Source: Quercus robur (lineage: Eukaryota; Streptophyta; Magnoliopsida; Fagales; Fagaceae). From it: a stretch of 64,000 nucleotides of DNA. This document shows, one piece after another, positions 1-9,099 of this stretch. The notes below the pieces were generated by a model that saw nothing but the letters and a program-made list of their open reading frames with translations, had not been told where the DNA came from and did not search any database. Numbering within the stretch: the first letter of the stretch is position 1; every line of letters starts with the position of its first letter. Location of the stretch: contig NC_065542.1 of the NCBI RefSeq assembly GCF_932294415.1, forward strand, positions 44,171,942-44,235,941, given 5' to 3'. The translations under genes and the position numbers were made by a program.

Positions 1-1
1 G

Positions 2-391
2 AATTTTGTACTTCGGTCCGAGATTTACGTTCATTGGGACGGAAAGCTCCGAGCATTACATCTAATTCTCGGAGTTGAACCTGTCTATTCCACATGGCAG
101 TCCTTCAAACAAGCGCTCTTTGTTGATAGCCCCCTTTTGTCATACATTGACTTTCGACATGTGAACTTCCTTCCGCCGAAATTTATAGTTGGAGAAGCTC
201 GGGAACTGGGTAGGCGATACACTTGCTTAGACAAACTTGCACCGTTGTGGGACGAGTCGGTGGAGCGTGTGTCCCGGCGTCTCTAAGAGCTTGCCCACTC
301 ACTTGTTCAAGAAAAAGCTCCCATCCAAGAAGAACCCACACAGCCCGAGGAACCCGCCGAGCCCGAGGCTCCCGTAGAGGAAGCCGAGTAA
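2..391 (+). pseudogene. Additional ORF (aORF) of the Tat/Retand element, 5' part, antisense to pol
   Basis: From base 2 the plus strand reads 94 sense codons, an in-frame TAA at 284-286, then another 34 codons to TAA at 389-391. The first part has a globular composition, rich in Trp, Leu, Phe and Val. The second is an acidic Glu/Pro-rich linker. It lies where the pol of this element (minus strand) should be followed by the 3' LTR, so it is an opposite-strand aORF. Proteins of this kind are often labelled 'putative gypsy-type transposon' in plant genomes; their function is unknown. The start lies outside the window. The assignment rests on position and composition, not on a domain I can identify. 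Confidence 0.6.
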
Positions 392-1010
392 TTTGTTGTT
401 GATATAACCGACCTTTCAGATACAGAACCCTACCTCAGTGAAGATATGGTGACCCGGAGGGCTATGACAATAGACCGTTTCGTGCCCGGCACGAGACAAG
501 CCGTGCAGCAACCACCCCCTTAGAGCCAAAGTCAAGCGCCTCCCGCCCCCCCCCCCCCCACCGCCTCCTTGAACCGGACGGGTCCAAAAGAGGCAAAGAG
601 TTGCCGAGCAAACTTCTACTGACCCGAGGGATATTTCAGCCCGGACGCCTCCCTGACCATCCGGTGGCATTGTTATTCAAGAGCCGCAAATCCAAACTAG
701 GCCGAGCATAGCATCCTCCTCCTGCGTAGTCGTGGAAGTCCAAGTTTCTGCTGGACGACAAACCACTTCCTACGGGTCTAGGAGAAAGGTGAAGGGGACT
801 GTATTGCTCAGAGTCTGGCGCAAGGCCTCCTTCTACCTGAGGACATGCATGCCTTCGAAGAAGGGTCAGAGGAGTCTCTGGGGCGGAGGCTGTAGTGGCA
901 TACTATCGCGATAACCCTTCACCTACCAATTCTTTACTAACCCTTTCATATTCATTGTCTTTCATTTACCTTTCAATTCATTGCCATACTAATTCTCATT
1001 GTTTTATTAG

Positions 1011-1706
1011 GCTGCTCAACTGGCCCACATCCTAGATGGTCGTGCAAAAGAACTTGCCGAGGATGCTGACCGAGAGAGGGCTGCAAGGGAGACAGCTGTT
1101 AAAACAGCTAAGGAGAAAACAAAAGTTGCTGATACTGCCAAGAAAAAAGCTGCTGCTGTGGAGAAGGCCAGGGCAATGGCGGAGAAAAGGTCTGCGGAAC
1201 TCTTGGCAAAGTAGAACGAGACGGACCTTAAGCAAGCCAAGGCAATAAGTTTGAACACTGCTCAAGCCGAGGAACTTGCCGATCTGAGAGCGGCTTTGGA
1301 GGCTTGTGAGGAAAAATGGTATAATGAAGGGTTCGCAGATGCCGAGAATTCTGCGGAACCAGTTGTGAATCAGGCTCCCAAGTTGGGTTTTGAGGCCGGA
1401 TGGTTTGCCGCTTTGCAAATTTTAAGGGTCCCTAAGGATTCTCCTTTGAGAGATCCCGGCCAAATACCCTTCCCGAGCTCAACCCCTACCACGCAGAACC
1501 CCCCGGTGCCTATTGACGAGGAGGAAATAGCAAGCATGAGGGAACTGGTGGAGCAAATTAATGCTCATGCAGAGTTAGATGAAACAGAAGCCACCAGCTT
1601 CCCCTGTGCTTATGGTCAACCCAATGGGGATCTGCTTTCTCCCGCGGCCGACCAGCAGCAGAATGTCGTAGTCGACCAGACCGAACCCACCGTTCCATCA
1701 ACCTAA
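1011..1706 (+). pseudogene. aORF second exon-like block, coiled-coil plus acidic tail
   Basis: A pyrimidine-rich tract ending TTTTATTAG at 1010 is followed by 231 codons, broken only by TAG at 1212-1214 and ending with TAA at 1704-1706. The first 85 or so residues are Ala/Glu/Lys-rich heptad-like sequence, a likely coiled coil (for example RAKELAEDADRERAARE). They are followed by a conserved-looking middle (around EEKWYNEGFADAENS) and an acidic Pro/Glu tail. The abrupt onset of coding sequence after an acceptor-like site suggests that the aORF transcript is spliced, with 392-1010 acting at least partly as intron or decayed linker. The single internal stop makes this copy a pseudogene. Function is unknown. 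Confidence 0.6.
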
Positions 1707-2127
1707 TTGCCAAACCGACTCTTTATTGCTCTTATTTATTTTTATTTTCTTCTAATGTTATCTCCTTTCTAGTAAATTTGCCTATGTCACCGGGTTGTGG
1801 TGAGTAAACAATTACTTTATTTCCTAGGGATAACCCGTATGCAGTTGCCAGGTTTGGCGATGAAACATTGGTTTTATTTCTCTATTAACTTTATTTGGAT
1901 GATGATTTATTCGTCATATATTTGCTTTGATCATATTCATGAATGCTTGGCTATTGCTTTGTTCTGTGTTGTTACCTTCCCCCTTTTTTTTTGTTACCAC
2001 TTATCTTCTTGCATGTATGGCTAGGGATGATTTGTACAGTAGGATAAATCAAGCCCCCAAATATTGGGTGTTTCACACAACACATATTCGCCTTCTTGAG
2101 AAGATGAACGGCAAGCTTCCACATATT
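1707..2127. other. Spacer downstream of aORF
   Basis: AT-rich spacer of the Tat-type element between the aORF stop and the tandem repeats. Short open frames here have biased composition and no recognisable domain. I see no gene. Confidence 0.5.
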
Positions 2128-2412
2128 TAAGCATAAGGTTTCCACTTGGTCAGTTGTATTGACCAAACCGAGAATGAGGTTTCTGTCCTTAGGATTTTTT
2201 TCAGCATAAGGTTTCCACCTGCTCGGTGATATTGATTGAACCGAGAATGAGGTTTCTGTCCTTAGGATTTTTTTTAGCATAAGATTTTCACCTGCTTAGT
2301 GATATTGATCGAACCGAGAATGAGGTTTCTGTCCTTAGGATTTTTTTTTTAGCATAAGGTTTCCACCTGCTCAGTAATATTGATCAAACCGAGAATGAAG
2401 TTTCTGTCCTCA
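2128..2412. repeat. Four tandem copies of a ~74-bp unit inside the Tat-type element
   Basis: Copies begin near 2129, 2202, 2276 and 2351. Each starts GCATAAGGTTTCCAC, continues through CCGAGAATGAGGTTTCTGTC and ends in a T run of varying length (the last is truncated). The array lies between the integrase end and the aORF. Tandem repeats in this non-coding part of Tat/Ogre elements are known and have been proposed as seeds of satellite DNA. Confidence 0.9.
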
Positions 2413-2529
2413 ACATTATCCATTAACATTAAATTGGCAATAATGAAATTGAATATAACTGCAACCAGGAATCTCATCATCATATTGACTAAAGTGGTGT
2501 ACAGAGTTCGGACTTACATTTCCGCGCAT

Positions 2530-3935
2530 GAACGGTCAGTGGTAAAACTTCTTAAGGTTGTAGACATTCCATGGCCGGGGAAGTGGCCTCTCGTTAAGGT
2601 CTTCTAAATAGTACGCTCCCGCACCTGCAATGGTAGTAACTCTATAGGGTCCCTCCCAAGTTTAAGCTAACTTCCCAACGCTTGCGTCCCGCATGTTCCC
2701 CACAACTTTTCTCAGCACCAAGTCTCTAGCATTGAATTCCCTAGCTTTTACATCTCGGTTGTATCGTTGGGCAAGTCTCTGCTGGTATTCCGCTAGCCGG
2801 ATTGTTATTGATTCTTAGCACTCTTCCAACCAATCCAAGTGTTCCAACATTAAACCATTGTTCTGGATGGGGTCAAATCCTGCAACCCGTGCACTGCACA
2901 AGTTCACCTCGACCGGTATCACGGCTTCTGCTCCATACATTAAGGAGAACGGAGTCTTCCCTGTGGACCTTCTGGGGGTTGTATGGTAAGCCCATAAAAT
3001 GTTAGGTAGTTCCTTGGCCCACCTTCCCTTCGCCCCATCCAACCTTCTCTTCAACCCGTTCAAAATTGTCTTGCTAGTCGCCTTAGCTTAGCCGTTGCTT
3101 TAGGGATACTCCAGAGTGGAATACCTGTTCTTGATGCCGAGATCACTACAAAAGGTTCGAAAAGCTTTGCTGTCAAACTGTAGCCCATTGTCTGATATCA
3201 GTGAGTCCAGCACCTCGAATCTTGTGACTATGTTCTTCCACACAAATTTCTTGACGTCTTCATTCCGGATATTTGCCAGGGCATCAGCTTCCGCCCACTT
3301 CGTGAAGTAATCGATCGCCACCGACATGAACTGACGATTACCTGTTGCTCGGGGGAATGGGCCGAGAATATCTAGCCCCCATTGTGCAAACGGCCATGGA
3401 CTACTGAAGGGATTTAAATGACCTGCTGGCTGGTAAATCAGGGGAGCGTGTTTCTGGCATTGTTCACATTTCTGTACATATTCCACCGCATCTTTCTACA
3501 TCTGCGGCCACCAAAATCCTTGAGTCATCGCTCAATGTGCTAACGAGCGCCCCCCTACATGGCTACCACAAATTCCGTCATGCAACTCAGACAGAAGCTC
3601 ATTTACTTTCTTGAGATGTAAGCATGAAAGGTACAGTCCTCCAAAAGACCTCCGGTATAACTTGTGATCTGCTGACAGCCAATACCGAGAAGCCACCTGA
3701 TGAATCTTTTTGGCCTCTTTTCGATCATTCGGAACTCGATCCTCGGCTAAGAAGTCAATGATCGGGTCCATCCAGTACAGCTTGATTTTTGAGATTACGG
3801 TGACGTCAGCCACGGTCGTGATGCAGTTATCCGTCATACCAATACTTGGCTCCCTTTTAAGCTCTACTTTGATCAGCCGAGGAACCTCTTCGGTCATTGA
3901 CAAGGCTAACGTGGCTAGTGAGTCAGCGGGTCTGT
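2530..3935 (-). pseudogene. Integrase of the Tat/Retand element, inactivated
   Basis: The minus strand shows the zinc-binding HHCC region (LHDGICGSHVGGRS, then a CEQCQKHAP motif near 3450). The catalytic core follows, with first Asp in LDILGPF near 3370 and second Asp in SDNGLQF near 3190. A C-terminal part begins at WAYHTTPRRSTGKTPF near 2980. The core is interrupted by stops near 3515, 3500, 3096 and 3084. At the usual QAEAT motif the catalytic Glu codon has become Lys (read as AKATSK near 3080). Loss of the third catalytic residue plus stops means this integrase cannot work. The sequence continues recognisably to about 2530 (ARDLVLRKVVGNMRDASVGK). Confidence 0.88.
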
Positions 3936-4290
3936 TTTGTGCCCGGTCGACTTAGGCCACCTTCATCATTCCGAACTTGTTAATGATTTTCTTTGATGCA
4001 CTCAAATAGGCTTTCATCTGAGAGTCCTGCGCTTCAAAGCTGCCCTGGATCTGATACACAACCAGTCGAGAATCAGAATAAATCTCCACATCCTATGTGC
4101 CCAGGCATAAAACGGTCCATAATCCGGCAAAAAAGGCTTCATACTCAACCTCATTATTAGAGGCTTTAAATCTCAATTTGAAGGAATGTTCCAATCGTAT
4201 CCCCTCCAGAGTAATTACTACAATTCCTACTCTGGCCCTCATAGCACTTGAAGCACCGTCCACAAACACTTTTCACGAGTGATTCTCTAC
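3905..4290 (-). pseudogene. Second (archaeal-type) RNase H domain of the Tat/Retand element
   Basis: Immediately after the RT-linked RNase H, the minus strand encodes FVDGASS, then NNEVEYEAFFAGL, then YSDSRLVVYQIQGSFEA, and finally RPADSLATLALS. Together these give the D-E-D-D arrangement of an RNase H fold distinct from the preceding retroviral-type domain. Stops occur near 4093 (after the LGT motif) and 3953, and there is a stop at the junction near 4275. An additional RNase H in this position is diagnostic for the Tat lineage of plant Ty3/gypsy elements. Confidence 0.8.
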
Positions 4291-5570
4291 AATAAAGATC
4301 ATCTTCCCGCCATCCTTAGGAGAGAACTCTGCGACAAAATCAGCAAGGACCTGCCCCTTTATTGAGTTTCGCGGCTTGTACTGTATGTCAAAGGAACCAA
4401 GCCGAGTCCCCCACTTAGCTATTCGGCCCGTGAAGTCTGACCTTTTTAACAATGACTGTAAAGGATATTCGGTCAGAACGAACACAATATGAACCTGAAA
4501 ATAATGCAGCAGCTTCCTCGTGGCGTGCACCAGGGCTAACACAAACTTCTCCAAAGGAAGGTATCTTGTCTCGGCATCAACCAAGGTCTTGCTTATGTAA
4601 TACACTGGTTGATGTATTCCTCTTTCTCTCAGTAGCACGACACTTACGGCATGATTGGACACCGAGAGGTACATGAATAAATCTTCCCCAGAGTTCGAGG
4701 CCGTTAACATGGGCGCTTGCGTCAGACACTCCTTCAAATCTCGAAAGGCTTTGTCACACTCCTCATCCCACTGAAATCCCTTCCACTTCCTCAGAAGTTG
4801 ATAGAACGGTCTACAGCAATCAGCAAATTTGGAAATGAACCGATTAAGTGTGGCTAACATCCCGGTCAATACTTGCACTTCTTTTGGATTGCTCGGTGGC
4901 TTGAGGTGATTTATGGTTTCGATTTTATCGAGATTGGCCTCTATTCCCCAATTCGTGATTAGATACCCCAAAAACTTACCAGCCCCCACACCGAAAGTGC
5001 ACTTCTCAGCATTTAGGCGCAACTTATGTTATCGGAGCACCTCAAACGCTTCTCAAAGATCTTCTACATGTCGTGCTTCCTGTTTACTCTTCACTACCAT
5101 ATCGTCGATGTATACTTCTACCGTGCACCTAATTTTATCTCGGAACATCCTTGTCATCATCTGTTGGTACGTGGCTCCGACGTTATTCAATCTGAATGGC
5201 ATCATGTTATAGTGATAGTTTGCATCCGGGGAGATGAATGCTATCTTTTCTCGATCCTCGAGTGCCAGGGCAATCTGATGATACCCCTGAAAAGTGTCCA
5301 AGAAGCTCATCCCGAGGTGTCCATATGTGGCGTCTACCAATTGGTCAATCTTTGGCATAAGGAACGAGTCTTTCGGGCATGCCCGGTTTAAGTCTATGAA
5401 GTTCACACAAACCCTCCACTTGCCTTTCTTTTTCTTCACTACCATGGTATTTGCTAGCCATTCCAGGAAGAAGATCTCCCCTATCACCTCAGCTTCCTTC
5501 AGCCTCTAGACTTCCAACTTTACAGCGTCAACATGCTTTTTGGCCGCTATTCTCGGCTTCTACTTCTTCA
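4273..5570 (-). pseudogene. Reverse transcriptase and RNase H of the Tat/Retand element
   Basis: RT signatures on the minus strand include VVKKKKGKWRVCVNFIDLNR near 5430, DTFQGYHQIALA near 5290 and the catalytic box YIDDMVVKS near 5100. The thumb region (FGVGAGKFLGYLI) follows near 4980. The RNase H region follows, with WDEECDKAFRDLK near 4765, YYISKTLVDAETRYLPLEK near 4590 and the usual TGRIAKWG element near 4430. Stops separate the RT and RNase H blocks near 5052 and 5032, and stops also lie upstream near 5508, so the polyprotein is broken. The catalytic Asp pair of RT is retained. Confidence 0.93.
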
Positions 5571-5814
5571 GGGGGAATGACGGGTCCACATTGAGCTTAT
5601 GGACAATGAACTAGAGGTCTACCCCGGGCACTTCGTATGGACTCCATGCAAAGACATCCATATTCTGCAAAAGGAATAACAACATTTCGACCCTATCCTG
5701 GTTCTTCATCCTCGTCCCTATTTGAAAATACCTGTCAGTGTTTGGAATGATTTTAACCTTCATCAACTTCTCAACACCACTTGCCCCCACTTCTTCTCGG
5801 GGCTTCTGTAATTG

Positions 5815-6771
5815 CTATGGAGATGCTTTCTCGGTGGTTTCCTTTTGTTCAACCTGCTTGCCCTTCCATCTAAACGCGGCAACTAGGCATTGCCTAGCCA
5901 CTTGCTGGTTCCCTCGTACTACGACAACTCCATGCTCGGTAGGAAATTTGACCTTCACATGCAAGGTGGACGAAACGGCCCTCATCATATGAATCCACGG
6001 CCTTCCCAGGATTGCCATGTATAGGGATCTGACCACTATAAAGGTCACCATCACTTCCTTGCCCTCCATATTTACCGGAAGGGAAATTTGACCCTCGAGA
6101 ATCACAACTCTTCCATCAAATGAGACCAACAGCATATCATACTTTGTCAAGTCCTGATTTTTTAATCCAAGCCCCTCGAACAGATCTGGGTACATTACGT
6201 TGGCTCCGCTTCCTTGGTCTAACATCACCCTTTTCACTAAGAAACCGCTTATCCGCGTTGTTACTACCAACACATCATCGTGTAGTTGAATCGTTCCCTC
6301 CAGATCTTCCTCGTTGAAAGAGATTGCCAACCGGCCAACTTTCATCCTTTTTTCGGGTGGTTGTTTTTCCATGCAAGTTTCCTTGGGTGCCACTATCAAT
6401 ACTCCTCTTCTGGTTATAGTCGCACCCCTCGAAGCAGCATGGATGACCTCGATCACCCCCAATGGCGGCGGGAGAGGGTTTCCTTTTTGCTGAGCACCAT
6501 GACCGGCATCTCGGTTTCCGGAATCCACTATGAACTCTTTCAAATATCCTGCCTTCAGTAGTTGCCCCAGATGATCTTTTAACACCTGGCATTGCTCGGT
6601 GGTGTGCCCTTTATCCTTGTGGCATGTGCAATACAAGTTTTGATTCCTTCGAGATGGGTCGCCCCCCATCTTGTTCGGCCATCTGAAGAACGGTTCATTC
6701 TTAATCCAGTCTAAAATCTTGTGTACCGGCTCTTTGAATGCTACATTCACCCCTTTCATTTGCACTTCCAA
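5815..6771 (-). pseudogene. Gag C-terminal zinc knuckle and aspartic protease of the Tat/Retand element
   Basis: An open stretch of 318 codons. Near its start is a CCHC-like knuckle (CTCHKDKGHTTEQC, about 6630-6590). The retropepsin region has the active-site motif LDQGSGANVMYPDLFEGL (about 6220-6170) and the downstream flap/ILGRPWIH motif (about 6010). DQGSGA in place of the usual D-T/S-G is normal for this lineage. It ends at a TGA before a spacer leading into RT. Neighbouring gag frames are broken, so this is a surviving fragment of a gag-pol polyprotein rather than a gene. Confidence 0.88.
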
Positions 6772-6774
6772 TTC

Positions 6775-7955
6775 CTACATCCTGAAATCCCTCCTCGGTC
6801 TTATGGGAAAAACGCCCTGTCGGGAACGATTCAGCAACGGGGCCTTACCCTTATTCTGCAGCCAATCATCCTTGAGACGTTTATACTCCTCAATACGCCT
6901 CATAAGTTGCCTCATATCCTCGGGAGGTCTTTTTGTTAACGACTTCCGTAGTTCAGAGTCCTCGGGCAGCCCTATCCTGAAAGTGCTCACCGTAATCTTT
7001 TTATTACCCCCACCGATTTCATTGTATAACTCCCAATACCGATTGGCATAACTCCGAAGGGTTTCACCGACCCTCATCTTTATGGATAGCAATGCATCCA
7101 CCGGTTGTGGCACCCAGCTACACGTCACAAATCGGTTGTGGAACCTTTTCGTAGCCCATTAAACCATCTCAAAGCCGTGGAGCCAAGACTTGAGGGAAAC
7201 ACCTTGCACATCAGCGCATCATTGTGCATGTACAAAGACATCATATGGATATAATGACTGACGTGCTCCACTAGGTCCATTTTCCCATTGTAGGAGTTAA
7301 ACGATGGCCGTGTAAATCGGCTCGACATAGGGGCTCGTTCAATTTTGCTTGAGAACGATGACCAAGCAGCTCTTCATAAAGCCCATCTCATTGCGTCCAT
7401 GGTAGCATTGTAGGGCTGTCGTTCCTCCGGGGAATCTGAACCACGGTTGGCATATCCGCACGAGCGTGAATGGTCCCGGCGTTAATGAGGCTCTCAGAAG
7501 TGTGAGCGGTTCTTGCATCGGCGTGATTCTCGGGAAAGGGAACAATCCCGACGTTGACGGGAATCGGACTGACTAGACTCCTCCTTGCCCCAATTTCCCA
7601 CATTACCATCCCTCCTTTCTTGATTGTCTCGATCCTTTCTTTGGCGCCAACCCTTTACCTCCAACTCCAAATCCCTTACCAGTCTGTGCAACCACTCCAG
7701 CTCTTGGTCTCTCTCATCACGTTGCCCGTGCCCCGAGGCACCCAACATTGTTTGGTGAGTTTGGTCTAACCCCTCCCCAAGGCCAGATTCTTCCTCTCTA
7801 CGCTTATACTCCCTATCCTCACGCCTTTTCTGTCTTCTCTCCTGCCATGTGGAGTTCAGAGAAGATCCTACAGATCCGCTCTCGGCTTGGCCTCCCGAAT
7901 GCCCTTTGGACATTTCCCGTGTGTGAGTCTCAGTCGAACCACAGCTTCGTTGGAT
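6775..7955 (-). pseudogene. Gag polyprotein of the Tat/Retand element, frame-broken
   Basis: Three consecutive minus-strand blocks belong together. The first is an N-terminal Arg/Glu-rich charged region (about 7950-7500, coiled-coil-like). The second is a capsid-like block with PSFNSYNGKMDLVEHVSHYI and SSLGSTALRWFNGL (7328-7125). The third continues VPQPVDALLSIKMRVGETLR to the RRIEEYKRLKDDW motif (7128-6775). These are the conserved retrotransposon gag motifs (plant gag domain). Frame changes at about 7125 and near 7330-7500, plus a stop at 6775, break the frame. Confidence 0.88.
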
Positions 7956-7957
7956 GG

Positions 7958-7974
7958 CCCCATAGTGGGCACCA
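7958..7974 (-). promoter_or_regulatory. Primer-binding site of the Tat/Retand element
   Basis: On the minus strand TGGTGCCCACTATGGGG begins two bases after the 5' LTR end. The position fits a tRNA primer-binding site. It differs at several bases from the TGGCGCC-type site of the second LTR element in this window, in line with decay. I do not assign the tRNA. Confidence 0.7.
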
Positions 7975-7976
7975 AT

Positions 7977-8551
7977 TGTGCGTGTCGGAGGTGAGACTGT
8001 TAGGCCTGACATCACTTGGGCTCACAACTTACTTGTAAGGTGGGCTTAGGATTTCCTACTTTGGGTTATTCTCGACACAAAGATTCAACGTATATGCTCC
8101 TCTCTTTTTCTGAATCACTATTTCTCTCTACTTTCCATTTTTTGTGAACCTTTTAACAACCTTTCCCCTTTCCATCTTCTCATATTTATAGCTCTGGATT
8201 AGTGGAGAGACCATGATTACAACCATAGTTAGTGCAATTGGGGTTCCAATATCATCAGTTGTAAGTGGGTGGTTAGGTAGGGGTGGGATATGGCGAATGT
8301 GGCCTTGGAACTTGGTTCCAACTCAAATAGGAATGCTCGGTAATGATGTTTCCTGAGAACTACCGAGCATTCTCTAGTGTGTTTGGGCGTCAGTCTTTAT
8401 TATTCGGGAACGTTTTGCCGAGCAACTATCAGGTGATGAAACTTAGGCTTGTAGTTTGTGAGGGTTGAGTAGAAAGAGATTGGAGATGTGGGCCATGCTG
8501 CTGGGCCTGAATCCAAGGCCCAATTGGATCTGGGTACCTCGGTGCCAGACA
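7977..8551 (-). repeat. 5' LTR of the Tat/Retand element (575 bp)
   Basis: On the minus strand the LTR starts TGTCTGGCACC at 8551 and ends GACACGCACA at 7977, with TG/CA termini and the primer-binding site directly inside. A TATA-like box, GCTATAAATATGAG on the minus strand, lies at about 8192-8179. Without the partner LTR the outer boundary is inferred from the TG/CA termini alone. Confidence 0.75.
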
Positions 8552-9099
8552 ATATCAATGTTTGGTTTATTCTTTGAAAACCTATAAAATTATTTTTTCT
8601 TTTCAAATTATTTTTTAGTTTATAACTACAATATCAAATGTATTACTTATATTTATATGTGGTTTTTACAAAAAATAAGAAAAATAATATGAGATTTGAA
8701 GTTAGTAAAATCTTAAAATAATACTCTATCCTTTCTTCTTTCTTTTTTTTTTTTTCTTTTTTTCTTTTTTTGAGTAGCAAATTCAAGGCTAAAATAATTA
8801 TTCAATTCATTTGGGCTATTGGTAGGTTGTGGCTACCAATCAAATAAGTTTTCAGCCATTTGGAAAGAAATAGATATTAAAAAAAACTTATGATAAATAG
8901 GACAGGAAGTCCGTTGTGAGTTGTAACACAATAGCAATGCTTGATGATTACAAGAGTCCAAATTTAAATCCCAGGAGCAGAATATTTGTTAGTGGGCGCA
9001 TGTGATGCCTGTTGGGCTCCAATTGTTGGGCCTATTTTTCTCAGAAAACCCAATATGGGTGCCCCACTTAAAAATATCAATGGCAAAAATAAGAATCAA
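8552..9099. other. AT-rich flank between LTR element and LINE
   Basis: AT-rich sequence with T-rich runs near 8740-8775. A tract near 9010-9060 (GGGCTCCAATTGTTGGGCC) may be repeat debris. No gene seen. Confidence 0.5.

Larger units (their letters stand above)
1..8551 (-). mobile_element. Ty3/gypsy LTR retrotransposon, Tat/Retand type, degenerate, 3' LTR outside window
   Basis: Read on the minus strand, the order is 5' LTR (7977-8551), a primer-binding site two bases inside it, gag, zinc knuckle and aspartic protease, RT, RNase H, a second RNase H, integrase, a tandem-repeat spacer, and then an ORF on the opposite strand running off the left edge. A second, archaeal-type RNase H after RT-RH, and an extra ORF between pol and the 3' LTR, are known marks of the Tat lineage (Retand/Ogre relatives). 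Every coding module carries stops or frameshifts, so the copy is not autonomous. The 3' LTR is expected at negative coordinates, so neither the target-site duplication nor the LTR age can be read here. Confidence 0.9.

Noticed and set aside
1..8551. Endogenous pararetrovirus
   Set aside because: LTRs, a primer-binding site, integrase and dual RNase H identify an LTR retrotransposon; no movement or coat protein motifs.
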